DNA of 64,000 bases from Jiulongibacter sediminis (GCF_001306455.1 NZ_LGTQ01000010.1:293174-357173); one strand, 5' to 3'; positions 43,649-53,337 are shown, counted from the first letter of the stretch. Notes: generated by a model from the sequence alone, not told the origin. Numbers and translations are program-made.

Positions 43649-44725
43649 ATGCAAAAAACAAAAGACATATCGAAGGCATCTTTTCTCTCCCTTTACTGGA
43701 AATGCCAGTTGCTGGGCTGGGGGGCAGTCTCCACCTATTGGGCTTATACCGTTTACTTCCGTGACCAGTACGGTCCTTTTTATACAGCACTCAATTATGT
43801 GCTTGATATCGCTATTGGTGTAGCTCTGACCCATTTTTATCGTTTCATCGCCAAAAGATACCATTGGAGTTTGCTGCCTTTGGCCGGCCTGACAGCCCGG
43901 GTAATCCCTTCGATCATTCTCCTTTCCTTTCTGTATATGGAGCTGGTGGATTTCAAATGGCACCTTTACTGGGTTTATATCCGTGAGATGGACTATACTT
44001 TGTGGTATTCCATGAGTTACTGGGACCCGGTTTTCATTACCGGCCTGCGACTTATGGCTATCTGGATTCTGGCCTATCACCTCTATCATTATCATCAGAA
44101 TAAACTGGAAACCGCCCGACTAAATGCCGATCTCCAGCTGATTGCGAAACAAGCCCAACTGGATCATTTATCCAATCAGCTGAACCCTCATTTTCTTTTC
44201 AATTCGCTCAATTCCATCAAGTCATTGATTTCCGAAAGTCCTGATACGGCCCGAAGAGCGGTCGACTTACTATCTGACCTCCTCCGTACTTCGCTCTATG
44301 AAAAAGAGGTCCCTTTTATTACGCTGAGAGAAGAACTGGAGCTGGTCAAAGATTACATCGATCTTGAAAAAATCCGCTTTGAAGAACGTTTATCCATTTC
44401 CGTAACCATGGACCCTGAACTGGAAAACTGTCTGATCCTGCCATTGAGTATTCAGCTTCTGGTGGAAAACGGTATCAAGCATGGCATTGCCCGGAAAATT
44501 AGCGGCGGCAACATTCGGCTAAACATCGAAAAGAGAGATGATCAGGTGGTTGTCACAGTTCAAAACCCCGGGAGCATCTCAAAAGTCGAACAAATGACCG
44601 GTATCGGAGTAAAAAACCTGACTAGAAGACTTCAGTTACATTACGAACAAAACGCTGATTTCACCCTTGAAAATGAGGGAGATGACCTGGTGACCGCGAC
44701 CTTAACTTTCCCATTGAGAAAATGA
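43649..44725 (+). CDS. LytS-type sensor histidine kinase
   Basis: A 358-residue kinase with an N-terminal membrane part of about four to five helices (residues 13-150) and a C-terminal cytoplasmic kinase of the LytS type: coiled segment, then the phosphoacceptor region QLNPHFLFNSLNSIKSLI with His181, ISESPDTARRAVDLLSDLLRTSLYE and an ATP-binding domain with LPLSIQLLVENGIKHG and GIGVKNLTRRLQ. It overlaps the response regulator gene by four bases (ATGA), so the pair is translated together. Confidence 0.9.
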   Translation: MQKTKDISKASFLSLYWKCQLLGWGAVSTYWAYTVYFRDQYGPFYTALNYVLDIAIGVALTHFYRFIAKRYHWSLLPLAGLTARVIPSIILLSFLYMELVDFKWHLYWVYIREMDYTLWYSMSYWDPVFITGLRLMAIWILAYHLYHYHQNKLETARLNADLQLIAKQAQLDHLSNQLNPHFLFNSLNSIKSLISESPDTARRAVDLLSDLLRTSLYEKEVPFITLREELELVKDYIDLEKIRFEERLSISVTMDPELENCLILPLSIQLLVENGIKHGIARKISGGNIRLNIEKRDDQVVVTVQNPGSISKVEQMTGIGVKNLTRRLQLHYEQNADFTLENEGDDLVTATLTFPLRK

Positions 44726-45444
44726 TAAATACCTGCAAAACACTGATCATCGATGATGAAAGACTGGCCCGCGAGGAAGTGCGAAGAGCCCTGTCTGACT
44801 ATCCCGAATTTCAAATTGCAGGAGAAGCTTCGAATGCTTTAGAGGCGGCCGAGCTGATTGAAAAGGAACAACCTGATCTGATTTTTCTGGACATCCAAAT
44901 GCCGGAAAAGTCAGGATTCGAATTACTGGAAGAACTCACCGTAGTCCCTATGGTTGTCTTTACCACAGCCTATAATCAGTATGCTGTTAAGGCTTTTGAT
45001 GTTAACGCCCTCGATTATCTGGTGAAGCCACTGAGGAAAGAGCGGTTTGCCCTGGCTATTGAAAAAATCAAAGCCGAGTTGGCCAACCTTGAGCCGCCCA
45101 AAAAATACTTGCCGATGCATTACAAGATTTTCATCAAAGAGGGGGAAGATTGCTATTTTATACCACTGAAAGAAATCCGGCTGATCCAGTCCATGGACAA
45201 TTACGCCCGTCTCTTTTTTGGAGAACAAAAAGCGATGATCAAACGGTCGCTGAACCTCATTGAAGAAAAACTGGATCCCCATGTATTTTTCAGAATCAAC
45301 CGAAGTCAGATTGTCAATACCGAATACATCGAAAAAATATCACCTGGCTTTAAACAGAAATTAAATCTAACGCTGAGCACAGGAGAGACGCTCGAGGTTT
45401 CATCCCGTCAAACCGCCCGTTTTAAAAACTGGAATAGCTTATAA
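44722..45444 (+). CDS. LytTR response regulator
   Basis: A 240-residue response regulator partnered with the LytS kinase. The receiver has D11-D12, the phosphoacceptor Asp57 in FLDIQMP, Thr in FTTAY and Lys in YLVKPL. The C-terminal LytTR domain binds DNA (YFIPLKEIRLIQSMDNYARLFF, MIKRSLNLIEEKL, HVFFRINRSQIVNTEYIEKI). It probably controls nearby envelope genes, such as the hydrolase that starts 57 bases downstream. Confidence 0.9.
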   Translation: MINTCKTLIIDDERLAREEVRRALSDYPEFQIAGEASNALEAAELIEKEQPDLIFLDIQMPEKSGFELLEELTVVPMVVFTTAYNQYAVKAFDVNALDYLVKPLRKERFALAIEKIKAELANLEPPKKYLPMHYKIFIKEGEDCYFIPLKEIRLIQSMDNYARLFFGEQKAMIKRSLNLIEEKLDPHVFFRINRSQIVNTEYIEKISPGFKQKLNLTLSTGETLEVSSRQTARFKNWNSL

Positions 45445-45501
45445 ATTCTTTTAACCTCCCTCCCTTTTGAACGCTGTTCTATGGAATAGGGAAGATAGCC
45501 C

Positions 45502-47733
45502 ATGAAAAAATTAATTCTAATCGTAAATCTCCTGGCCTTTAGCTTGCCTTGCCGAAGTCAACTCTTTGACTTTGATAAGGCCGCATGGCCCGATAGCTCT
45601 GGCGTTCAGACTTCAATCAAAAAACTGGCCCAAAACGTTTTAAAAGTTGAGATTGCAGAAACAGACCGCTTTCAGGTGGAGTTGCTGGCCGGAGAATACG
45701 CTGCTTCTTTGAAAAGTCTGCAGGCCATTTCCTCCCGTACGGAAAATGAAGCGGCTCTTCTGCCCTATGAGCTTTTTGCGGAGGCACAACAGCTAAAGAC
45801 AGCAGACGGCCATTCTTTTGAAAATGCCTATCAAAACGTACTTCGAAATTACCTTAGCGAATGTTCTGATACAGAAGCCGCCAAAATCACGATTCGGCTT
45901 ACCACCTATGATGCCGTGGCCCAGTTTACCGCTGAATTCGAAGATTTGTACAAAAAAGCTCCGACTGGTCAGATTGGCATTGATGAATCTGTCCGGTTAC
46001 TAAAGTCCGCATTCAGGTTTCAGGTCTTTTCGCTGACAGAGCCACTCGTATATCGAGAAGCGGAGCTGGATGAACAAAGACGATACCTGATAACAGAAGA
46101 CCTGATCATCTCCCCTTTGGATGGAGCCGAACTTTCTGTAATCACGGTTAGAAAGCGGACAAGTGGGGTATTACCTGCAATTCTGATTTTCACCATCTAT
46201 GCGGAAAACAATAATAAGAATCAGGCCATGATCGCCGCGGCCAAAGGGTATGTGGGTGTTATTGCCACCTCCAGAGGAAAAGGCCAAAGCACCAACGCGA
46301 TTGAACCCTACCTCCACGAACACAAAGACGTCAACGTTGTGATCGACTGGATCAGCCGTCAGCCCTGGTGCGATGGGCAGGTCGGTATGTACGGAGGCAG
46401 CTATAATGGCTTTGCACAATGGGCAGCCTTAAAAAATGGCGTTCACCCCGCCCTGAAAACCATCGTACCTTCGGTTTCGGCAGCACCGGGTATTGATGTA
46501 CCTATGGAGAATAACATCTTCTTCAATTTTCCCTATAAATGGATTCCCTATGTCACCAATAACCGCTACCTGGATGTACAGGCCAATCTGGATCGGTCGC
46601 ATTGGAAAGACCTTGAAAATAACTGGTATCAGTCCGGTGCTCCTTTTGCCCGTATGGATTCCCTGGACGGAAAACCCAATAAGCTTTTCCACGAGTGGAT
46701 CAGTCATCCAACCTATGATGCCTACTGGCAGTCCATGATTCCTTACAGGGAAGAGTTTGTCCATATTACGATTCCTATTCTTACGACTACAGGTTATTAT
46801 GATGACGGTCAGCCGGGAGCCTTATATTACTACAGAGAACACCTCCGATACCGTCCTGAAGCAGAACATTACCTGGTGATAGGCCCCTATGACCATTGGG
46901 GAGCCCAATCCGCCTCTGTACCGAATCTTCGCGGATATGAAATTGACGAAGTCGCTACCCTCAATATCCGGGAGGAGCTGGCTTTTGAATGGTTTGATTA
47001 TATCCTCAAAGGTGGTTCAAAACCTCAACTTCTAATAGATAAGGTCAATGTTCAGATCATGGGAAGGAATCAATGGCTTCATGCTTCAAACCTCCGGGCG
47101 ATCGCCAATGACTCACTTACCTTCTCACTGAGTACGCGAAAGGCCGGAAACAGTTATCTGCTGTCTGTTGACAAAGACCCAAATCCAGACTTTATTCCGC
47201 TGGCCATCGACTTCGCCGACCGATCCGACCAGGCAAATGCCAATTATTACCCCTGGCCCATTATCAGGGAAAGCATTGATCTGACCGACGGATTGATTTT
47301 TCAAACGGAACCCTTCGAAGAAGATATGATAATGAGCGGCTCTTTCAGTGGAGATTTTCACCTGATATCAAATAAAAAAGACTTTGACTATGCCGTGACG
47401 CTGTACGAGCTAACCCCGGATGGGAACTACTTTCATCTCAGCTACCACATTGGCCGGGCCAGTTTTGCTCAAAACAGGGAATCCAGAAAACTGCTTAAGC
47501 CCGGCGAAGTGACCCATCTGACTTTCGGAAACACCCGGATCAATAGCAAAAAAATCGCTCGTGGAAGTCGCCTTGTGGTGGTGATCAACGGCAATAAAAA
47601 CCCCTATGCCCAAATCAATTATGGGACGGGGCAAGACGTCAGCCTTGAATCGATCAGGGATGCCGGTGAACCATTGCAGCTCGATCTGCGAAATGACAGC
47701 TGTATCAGGATCCCGATCTTTAGGGAAGGTTAA
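45502..47733 (+). CDS. CocE/NonD hydrolase (X-Pro dipeptidyl-peptidase-like)
   Basis: A 743-residue exported enzyme: N-terminal signal peptide (LPCRSQ), an N-terminal region of about 200 residues rich in helices, then a CocE/NonD alpha/beta-hydrolase with LIISPLDGAELSVI, RGKGQS, the nucleophile elbow MYGGSYNGFAQW with Ser300, acid in TGYYDDGQPGA and His in GPYDHWGA. A jelly-roll domain follows. The family includes cocaine esterases, acyl-transferring ester hydrolases and X-Pro peptidases. It probably works in the periplasm. The upstream LytTR response regulator may regulate it. Confidence 0.86.
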   Translation: MKKLILIVNLLAFSLPCRSQLFDFDKAAWPDSSGVQTSIKKLAQNVLKVEIAETDRFQVELLAGEYAASLKSLQAISSRTENEAALLPYELFAEAQQLKTADGHSFENAYQNVLRNYLSECSDTEAAKITIRLTTYDAVAQFTAEFEDLYKKAPTGQIGIDESVRLLKSAFRFQVFSLTEPLVYREAELDEQRRYLITEDLIISPLDGAELSVITVRKRTSGVLPAILIFTIYAENNNKNQAMIAAAKGYVGVIATSRGKGQSTNAIEPYLHEHKDVNVVIDWISRQPWCDGQVGMYGGSYNGFAQWAALKNGVHPALKTIVPSVSAAPGIDVPMENNIFFNFPYKWIPYVTNNRYLDVQANLDRSHWKDLENNWYQSGAPFARMDSLDGKPNKLFHEWISHPTYDAYWQSMIPYREEFVHITIPILTTTGYYDDGQPGALYYYREHLRYRPEAEHYLVIGPYDHWGAQSASVPNLRGYEIDEVATLNIREELAFEWFDYILKGGSKPQLLIDKVNVQIMGRNQWLHASNLRAIANDSLTFSLSTRKAGNSYLLSVDKDPNPDFIPLAIDFADRSDQANANYYPWPIIRESIDLTDGLIFQTEPFEEDMIMSGSFSGDFHLISNKKDFDYAVTLYELTPDGNYFHLSYHIGRASFAQNRESRKLLKPGEVTHLTFGNTRINSKKIARGSRLVVVINGNKNPYAQINYGTGQDVSLESIRDAGEPLQLDLRNDSCIRIPIFREG

Positions 47734-47768
47734 AACAAAATCAATTAAGAATAAACAATCAAATACAT

Positions 47769-48350
47769 ATGAAAAAGCAAATTTTACTGGTGTGCACCCT
47801 GTTCGCAGGGCTGTACGCCTGTACCCCTGAAACTACGGAACAGCCTCTGGCCCATGACTACCGGACCGGTGAAAAATGGACCTGGAAATGGAGCCGTTCC
47901 GTCGATGGAGAAGTGAAGGCTGAAGGCGAAGACCTTCAGGAAGTCCTTGATCAAAACGGTCGCCCTGTTCTCTGGAACGGTCTGGATACCCTGCAAATTC
48001 CCACTGAATACATCCGTGATGAAAACTCCACTCCTTTCAGAAGCTGGCCTTTATTTGTAGGCAAGACCTGGGTTTATGAATCGGAATGGGAAAATAATGA
48101 GGGAACCAAAGGAAAAACCCGGCAGGATGTGGAGGTTGTTGCCTTTGAGGACATTGAAGTAGCTGCAGGCACGTTCAAAGCCTACAAAATAGAATATAAA
48201 GGCCAGGTAACGAATTCCAGGGGCTTCGAAGGTGAAATGTCAGACACCTGGTGGTACGCCCCGGCTTTAAAAACGTATGTTCTACACCTCAATGATGACG
48301 GGTATGGGTTGTACCGAAATGAGTTAATAAGCTATACCTCGGGCGGTTAA
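47769..48350 (+). CDS. hypothetical lipoprotein, DUF3108-like
   Basis: A 193-residue lipoprotein (LYACTP, lipid Cys at about residue 17). The mature protein has repeated beta strands with WTWKWSRSVDGEVKAEGE, WPLFVGKTWVYESEWEN, IEVAAGTFKAYKIEYKG and DTWWYAPALKTYVL. The VGKTWVY...AGTFKAYKIEY...WYAP layout is found in lipoproteins of the DUF3108/COG4249-near group. Function unknown. It starts 36 bases after the hydrolase and is followed by a strong terminator, so it ends that transcript. Confidence 0.75.
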   Translation: MKKQILLVCTLFAGLYACTPETTEQPLAHDYRTGEKWTWKWSRSVDGEVKAEGEDLQEVLDQNGRPVLWNGLDTLQIPTEYIRDENSTPFRSWPLFVGKTWVYESEWENNEGTKGKTRQDVEVVAFEDIEVAAGTFKAYKIEYKGQVTNSRGFEGEMSDTWWYAPALKTYVLHLNDDGYGLYRNELISYTSGG

Positions 48351-48374
48351 AGCCAAAACATTTGTTCGCGTATC

Positions 48375-48408
48375 AAAGGCGGTAAAAACGATGGCTTTTA
48401 CCGCCTTT
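48375..48408 (+). terminator. rho-independent-type terminator
   Basis: AAAGGCGGTAAAA and TTTTACCGCCTTT form 13-bp arms around a short loop (ACGATGGC region), 25 bases after the lipoprotein stop. GC-rich core plus flanking A and T runs make it bidirectional-looking and a strong candidate. Confidence 0.75.
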
Positions 48409-48562
48409 CAGGTTCATCTGAAAGCTTTTTTCAGACAGATTCGTTCTTAATGTGACGATCACATCCTTAATTGCGAATAAACGATATTCCTTTTTAAAGG
48501 AAGAAAGACCGACGTCATCGGGCAATCATCAACTATTCAACAAACCTATAAATCAAAGTTTT

Positions 48563-49552
48563 ATGAAATATCCATTGATTTTCATTCTCTTCCTTTTAAC
48601 CCTATCAAAAGCATTTACTCAAAATAGCTCAGAATACTCAAAATTAATAAGTGAAGGATGGAAACTCTGTCTAGCCAAAGATTTCGAAAGCTCGGCAGAA
48701 CAGTATGAGAAGGCCTTCCAAATTTCACAGGACGTACCTTTGAGAGATCGTTATAATGCTTCCTGCATTTATGCTCTGGCCAATAACAAAGACAAGGCCT
48801 TTCATCATTTATTCATTATTGGGAATGAGCTGAAATGGACAGACCATGATCACTTAATCAGTGATACAGACTTGACAAGTTTGCATGATGACCCCAGATG
48901 GGAGAAATTAAGTTCGCTGATCATTCAAAACAAGAAAGAGGAGGAGGCCCATTTTGATAAGGAGATGGTTGCCGTATTGGATCAGATCTATTTTGATGAT
49001 CAGAGTACCCGAAATAAGATACGTTCTACCGAAGAGAAGTTTGGAAGGGAATCAACAGAAATGGAGCTTCTTTGGCAGGATATTCTAAAGAAAGATTCTG
49101 TCAATCTGATAAAAGTCAGTGGAATCCTGGATGAAAAAGGATGGCCTGATAAGAACTTAATCGGTGAAAGGGGGACTTCGACCTTATTTTTAGTGATACA
49201 GCATGCAAACCAAAGTACTCAGGAAAAATATTTGCCTCTCATTCAAAAAGCAACGGAAGATAAAAATTTGCCAAAACGACAATACGCCATGTTTTACGAC
49301 CGCTTACTTCTGAACCGCGGAGAACGACAGATCTATGGAACACAACTGGCGATGAGTAAAGAGAGTAAATCACCTTATGTTTTACCTCTTGAATCTCCTG
49401 AAAATGTAGATCAAAGACGAGTTGAAATGGGTTTGAATACCATGCAGGAAAATTTGAATAGGTGGAATCTCACCTGGGATGTTGAAGAATATATACAAAA
49501 ACTGCCTGAGATAGAAGCCAAAGAGCGGGAACTCAACAATAAAAACAACTGA
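48563..49552 (+). CDS. secreted TPR-like/DUF6624 protein
   Basis: A 329-residue secreted protein: signal peptide to about AFTQN (residue 19), a TPR-like helical part (SEGWKLCLAKDFESSAEQYEKAFQI, NASCIYALANNKDKAFHHLF), then a DUF6624 domain (VLDQIYFDDQSTRNKIRSTEEKFG, LWQDILKKDSVNLIKV, GWPDKNLIGERGTSTLFLVIQHA, RQYAMFYDRLLLNRGERQIYGTQL, RRVEMGLNTMQENLNRW). The start MKYPLI was chosen over a GTG 37 codons earlier. Role unknown; it stands behind its own promoter after the terminator. Confidence 0.8.
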   Translation: MKYPLIFILFLLTLSKAFTQNSSEYSKLISEGWKLCLAKDFESSAEQYEKAFQISQDVPLRDRYNASCIYALANNKDKAFHHLFIIGNELKWTDHDHLISDTDLTSLHDDPRWEKLSSLIIQNKKEEEAHFDKEMVAVLDQIYFDDQSTRNKIRSTEEKFGRESTEMELLWQDILKKDSVNLIKVSGILDEKGWPDKNLIGERGTSTLFLVIQHANQSTQEKYLPLIQKATEDKNLPKRQYAMFYDRLLLNRGERQIYGTQLAMSKESKSPYVLPLESPENVDQRRVEMGLNTMQENLNRWNLTWDVEEYIQKLPEIEAKERELNNKNN

Positions 49553-49646
49553 TAAAAATTTAGCCACTTCTCTGACAGATCAGCTTCCCTGTCCTCTCCA
49601 AGGTATCAGGGAGGGCTCTGTTTTGCCAAAACTCTTTTTCATCAAC

Positions 49647-49686
49647 GGTTTTGAGTAAGTTTGAAGAAAAGCATAAATCAATCCGG
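49647..49686 (+). promoter_or_regulatory. short upstream segment shared with 54704-54744
   Basis: The sequence GGTTTTGAGTAAGTTT...ATCCGG occurs about 40 bases upstream of the DoxX start, and a similar one (GGTTTTGAGTATGTTT...ATCCGG) lies about 145 bases upstream of the Abi-alpha-like gene. TAAGTTTG at 49656-49663 fits the TANNTTTG -7 consensus. CCGGTTTG|TAAACCGG at 49683-49698 adds a small perfect palindrome. Confidence 0.35.
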
Positions 49687-49723
49687 TTTGTAAACCGGCT
49701 TCTTCATTCAACCCATCCAATAA

Positions 49724-50185
49724 ATGACCTTCACTAAGCAAGACAAAATCGAAATCTTTGAAAATGCGATTAGTTGGGTGGTAGTTTTAGCCATGTTCCT
49801 TTATGGTGGTGCTAAAGGGATGCAATTTGACGGAGCTGCTCAAATTGATAAAACAGTCTCTGAAATGACCGGAATGCAGCTGATGTGGGCATTTTACGGC
49901 TATTCAAAACCATTTGCCATCACAATCGGAGTCTTTGAAGTCCTTGGTGGACTCTTAATTCTGATCAAAAGAACCCGACTCATCGGCTGTTTAGTCACCT
50001 CCACAATTCTGGTAAACGTCATCTTATGGTTAAACAGAGATAAGCTCATGACCGGTGTAAAGGCTTTACTGAAAACTGAAAAAATTGAAGAGACCAGAAA
50101 GGTGCTTTTCTTAAAACTATCTATTGCTTTTGCCCTGTTTGTTTTATTCAGAATTTTGGAATATTTCCTTACCGTCAGAGGATGA
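49724..50185 (+). CDS. DoxX-family membrane protein
   Basis: A 153-residue membrane protein with four helices: WVVVLAMFLYGGAKGM, FAITIGVFEVLGGLLIL, LVTSTILVNVILWLN and KLSIAFALFVLFRILEYFL. The YGGAKGMQF and FEVLGGLLIL elements fit the DoxX/DoxD-like family, linked to thiol/redox stress and quinone handling. Its 3' third is repeated, broken, at 52.1 kb beyond the next gene. Confidence 0.78.
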   Translation: MTFTKQDKIEIFENAISWVVVLAMFLYGGAKGMQFDGAAQIDKTVSEMTGMQLMWAFYGYSKPFAITIGVFEVLGGLLILIKRTRLIGCLVTSTILVNVILWLNRDKLMTGVKALLKTEKIEETRKVLFLKLSIAFALFVLFRILEYFLTVRG

Positions 50186-50340
50186 GTAGCTGAAATAAGT
50201 CTTCCAAATAGTTAGCTGACTCCACTATGGAAAGACTTCGTCCAGAGAAATTCAAAACCATAAAATAAAACTCTCCTCCGTAAAATAAAACTACTTTGGA
50301 GTGCAGTGCTGGCAGTGCTTCTTTTCGGAAAAAAACGGAA

Positions 50341-51921
50341 ATGAAGAAAATATATACTCTGTTCATCTCAATCTGTATCACGGCTTATTCTTTCGCACAG
50401 AATGTGACAATTACGCCGTCTGGCATAACACCAGCCACCGGGGGAATTCCAAAAATGACTTACGATGAAATCAAGGCCATTGCTTCTCCTGAACGCGGTG
50501 ATCTGGTTATAGACACGAGCTATAATACTCTTCGAATGTGGAACGGTACAGAATGGACTTATTTCACTTCAGGATTGAGTAAAGACAATGTTTTATTAAC
50601 CGGATACAGCGTAGCCGGAGACTCTCTCGAATATGTTACATCTATTGATTTCGACGACAGCGGAAACAGATATATTACAGGATTATTTAACGGGAGTGCT
50701 ACTTTTGGAAGCACAACTCTCAATAACCCGAACGGGTCACTTTATACCGCCTATGTAGCAAAACAAAATGCCGATGGAGAATATCTCTGGGTTAAGACCA
50801 GTACTGGTACAGGAGGCATGATTCCCATTAAAATACGACTTGATAATTCCGGAAATATATTTTTAGGCGGATACTCAACAGGGGCTAATACCCTTTGGGA
50901 TGGCGGTGGCTCATTTGTTGCCCAGGAAAATGATGTGAATGTTATCAAACTAAATAACAACGGGATACCACAATGGAGTAGAGTTCTTGGAGGCTCCGAA
51001 TATGATACCTTTGTGGCTATGGACATCGATCTATCAGGAGATTTGGTCATTACCGGCACTTTTGATGGCACCGCTAGTTTTGTCGGGAACCAACTCATTT
51101 CCAACGGTCAGGGGGATATTTTTGTCGCAAGAATTTCAAATAGTACCGGAAGTGTTTCCTATCTCAAGCAATTGGGCGGAGCCGGCAATGATTTCGCACG
51201 CGATATTAAGGTAAACTCACTGGGCCATTACATTCTGGCCGGATCATATGGTACTGTTTTTAATGTGGGAGGGTTTCCATTGAATTCTGTTACTCCCGGG
51301 AAGGACAATTTCTTTATCACTACCTTAAATCCGGTCACAAACATTTTTTTAAATGTCAAATCCTTTGGTAACGATGGTGGATACCAGGGCTTTCTGGAAG
51401 TAGACACGCAAAACAATGTTTACTTCAGTGGGGTAACCGATGACTCATTAAAAATGTCAAGTTCTTTGTACCAAATACCATCCTCTTACAATAAGCTTTC
51501 AGAGGACGAGGCTGTATTTATACTTAAGTTCGATGCGTCTCTTAATACTCAAAAACTTACTTACTTTCAGGGTGATGATTTATATGCCGGAATTCTTAAA
51601 ATGAGCGATTCTGATGAACTATACGCTCAATTTACCACAGGACGATACATCATCATTGGTGATGGTTCTTACTACGATACTCATGCTGCCAGATCTATCC
51701 TTTGTGAGATTGACCCAATTAATAGTATTCTAATTTGGAGCGATCCGATTCACGGTCAGGCCTCTCCCCTTGACTTAAATTTGGATCATGAAGGCATATT
51801 ATGGTCTGCGGGAATCTACGGAGGAGATATTCGTGTAGGAAATACGAGAATTCTTGGTGTGGGCGATTACTATGAAGATAATAACCAGATTGATGGCTAT
51901 ATCATCAAGGCTGTAAAATAA
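50341..51921 (+). CDS. secreted SBBP/beta-propeller surface protein
   Basis: A 526-residue secreted protein. After a signal peptide (FAQN, residue 20) comes a stalk-like segment (TYDEIKAIASPERGDLVIDTSYNTLRMWNGTEWTYF) seen in tail-fibre-like proteins, then many SBBP-style propeller strands: YVTSIDFDDSGNRYITGLFNGSATFG, IKIRLDNSGNIFLGGYS, ARDIKVNSLGHYILAGSYG and LEVDTQNNVYFSGVTD. The first ATG with a clean signal peptide was chosen. Probably a surface-exposed binding protein. It is flanked on both sides by copies of the DoxX 3' end. Confidence 0.78.
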   Translation: MKKIYTLFISICITAYSFAQNVTITPSGITPATGGIPKMTYDEIKAIASPERGDLVIDTSYNTLRMWNGTEWTYFTSGLSKDNVLLTGYSVAGDSLEYVTSIDFDDSGNRYITGLFNGSATFGSTTLNNPNGSLYTAYVAKQNADGEYLWVKTSTGTGGMIPIKIRLDNSGNIFLGGYSTGANTLWDGGGSFVAQENDVNVIKLNNNGIPQWSRVLGGSEYDTFVAMDIDLSGDLVITGTFDGTASFVGNQLISNGQGDIFVARISNSTGSVSYLKQLGGAGNDFARDIKVNSLGHYILAGSYGTVFNVGGFPLNSVTPGKDNFFITTLNPVTNIFLNVKSFGNDGGYQGFLEVDTQNNVYFSGVTDDSLKMSSSLYQIPSSYNKLSEDEAVFILKFDASLNTQKLTYFQGDDLYAGILKMSDSDELYAQFTTGRYIIIGDGSYYDTHAARSILCEIDPINSILIWSDPIHGQASPLDLNLDHEGILWSAGIYGGDIRVGNTRILGVGDYYEDNNQIDGYIIKAVK

Positions 51922-52082
51922 GCTCAGAAATACTATACAGTTGACTAATTAAGTGGTTGCCTGAAGCATAGTCTCCATACCTGTCGGTACTCTGGTAGAC
52001 GTCATTTCTTAGGACATCTACTTCGGAGTTCATGTGGGAGCTCTTAAAGCCGCAATTTTATATCAGCTATTTATTCTAATCA

Positions 52083-52246
52083 TCTTATGGTTAAACAGAG
52101 ATAAGCTCATGACGGGTGTAAAAGCCTTACTGAAAACTGAAAAAAGTGAAGAGACCAGAAAGGTGCTTTTCTAAAAACTCCTCATTGCTATTGCCCTATT
52201 TTTAGGATTAAGGCTTTTGGAATATTTCCTCACCGCAAGAGGTTGA
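52083..52246 (+). pseudogene. broken 3' fragment of the DoxX gene
   Basis: This 160-base piece repeats the 3' end of the DoxX gene (around 50022-50186): TCTTATGGTTAAACAGAGAT, AAGCTCATGAC, AAAAGTGAAGAGACCAGAAA, GTGCTTTTC and GGAATATTTCCT are all shared. It carries an in-frame TAA after GTGCTTTTC and several substitutions, and it lacks the first two thirds. It is a decayed partial duplication in the same orientation as the original. The rest of the gap from 51922 to 52407 shows no gene. Confidence 0.85.
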
Positions 52247-52407
52247 GGGCCTGACCGCAGAATGCCGACCACCAATGGGGCTCCACTTTAAAGAGAACTA
52301 CCTGAGGATGTGGCTTGTGAGTGTTGTGAATTGGTATTAATCTTGTGATAAAGAGAAAATACCGTTCAAAAGAAATGATACTGAAAACCACAAAAAGAAA
52401 CAGCACA

Positions 52408-53187
52408 ATGAAAAGATATACAAAATCAGGAGTGGTTATATTTTGTGTATTGCTAATCAACCCAAGCTTATGGGCCCAAAATCCATTAGAAGTAGCAGGA
52501 GAATTGACGATAAACCCTGCAAACTCAGCAATTAATGTTCACGGCAATTCTATTCAAAATGTTGCTGATCCGGAGCTTTCTCAAGATGCAGCTACAAAGG
52601 CTTATGTCGATCATGTGTTGTTGACATTTGGAATTTCAATGGGGCCTTCGGGAATACAGGGATTGCTCAATGCAGGATATAGTCCCTTGTCAATCATTGA
52701 TAAAGGTGCCCCTCTTTCTGACTTTATCGGACTCATCCACGAAGGCGGCATTATATTTTATATGAACCCCTCAGGAGATGGCTCGGGCCTTGTTGCGGCA
52801 TCTTCAAATCAAAGTGGTGCAGCATCATGGGGCTGTCATGGTTCACCCATCTCGGGAGCTGACGGAACTGACATAGGAACGGGAAATCAAAATACCCTCG
52901 ACATGGAAATTGGGTGTACCGATACCGGTACAGCAGCTGATATATGTGCTAACCTGAGTCTGAACGGATTTGATGATTGGTTTTTACCCTCAAAAGATGA
53001 ATTAAACGAGATGTACTTAAAAATAGGACCGGGTGCCACAAATGTTGGCAATTTCTCCCCTACGTATTACTGGAGTTCTTCGGAGGTTGATAATAACCTG
53101 GCCTGGGATCAGGATTTCTACTTTGCCAGTCAGGAAAATAACAATAAGTACAGCCCCCATGCTGTTAGGGCAATCAGAGCTTTTTAA
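52408..53187 (+). CDS. secreted DUF1566 (Lcl C-terminal-like) surface protein
   Basis: A 259-residue secreted protein: signal peptide to about LWAQN (residue 24), a tail-fibre-like middle (VADPELSQDAATKAYVDHVLL, GIQGLLNAGYSPLSI), and a C-terminal DUF1566 domain (GLIHEGGIIFYMN, GFDDWFLPSKDELNEMYLKIG, YYWSSSEVDNNLAWDQDFYFASQ, HAVRAIRAF). The family is often found in secreted binding proteins of Bacteroidota. Start MKRYTK was chosen over upstream in-frame ATGs, the first of them 21 codons earlier, because it gives the signal peptide. Role unknown. Confidence 0.8.
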   Translation: MKRYTKSGVVIFCVLLINPSLWAQNPLEVAGELTINPANSAINVHGNSIQNVADPELSQDAATKAYVDHVLLTFGISMGPSGIQGLLNAGYSPLSIIDKGAPLSDFIGLIHEGGIIFYMNPSGDGSGLVAASSNQSGAASWGCHGSPISGADGTDIGTGNQNTLDMEIGCTDTGTAADICANLSLNGFDDWFLPSKDELNEMYLKIGPGATNVGNFSPTYYWSSSEVDNNLAWDQDFYFASQENNNKYSPHAVRAIRAF

Positions 53188-53207
53188 TAAGAACGTTTTC
53201 CTGTCAA

Positions 53208-53262
53208 AGAGTCTCCCTGCCTGACGCCTGCCTGTCGGCAGACAGGGCTGACAGGGCAGATT
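53208..53262. repeat. REP-like palindromic element, copy 1
   Basis: The region starts AGAGTCTCCCTGCCTGACGC and contains the palindrome CCTGTCGGCAGACAGG (53231-53246), followed by a second half that mirrors the first (CTGACAGGGCAG). It lies right after the DUF1566 gene. A related copy sits at 56314-56354. Short frames that run through it are artefacts. Confidence 0.6.
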
Positions 53263-53337
53263 GGTGTCGGGGAAATAACCCCACTCCACTAAACCTTCAT
53301 CGCCTTTCTACGTCTATCTTTTACAAAAAATGACCCT

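Noticed and set aside
53017..53289. A minus-strand frame of about 90 codons containing PCLPTGRRQAG
   Set aside because: This peptide is the known artefact of translating the Bacteroidota REP-like palindrome; it also overlaps the DUF1566 gene.
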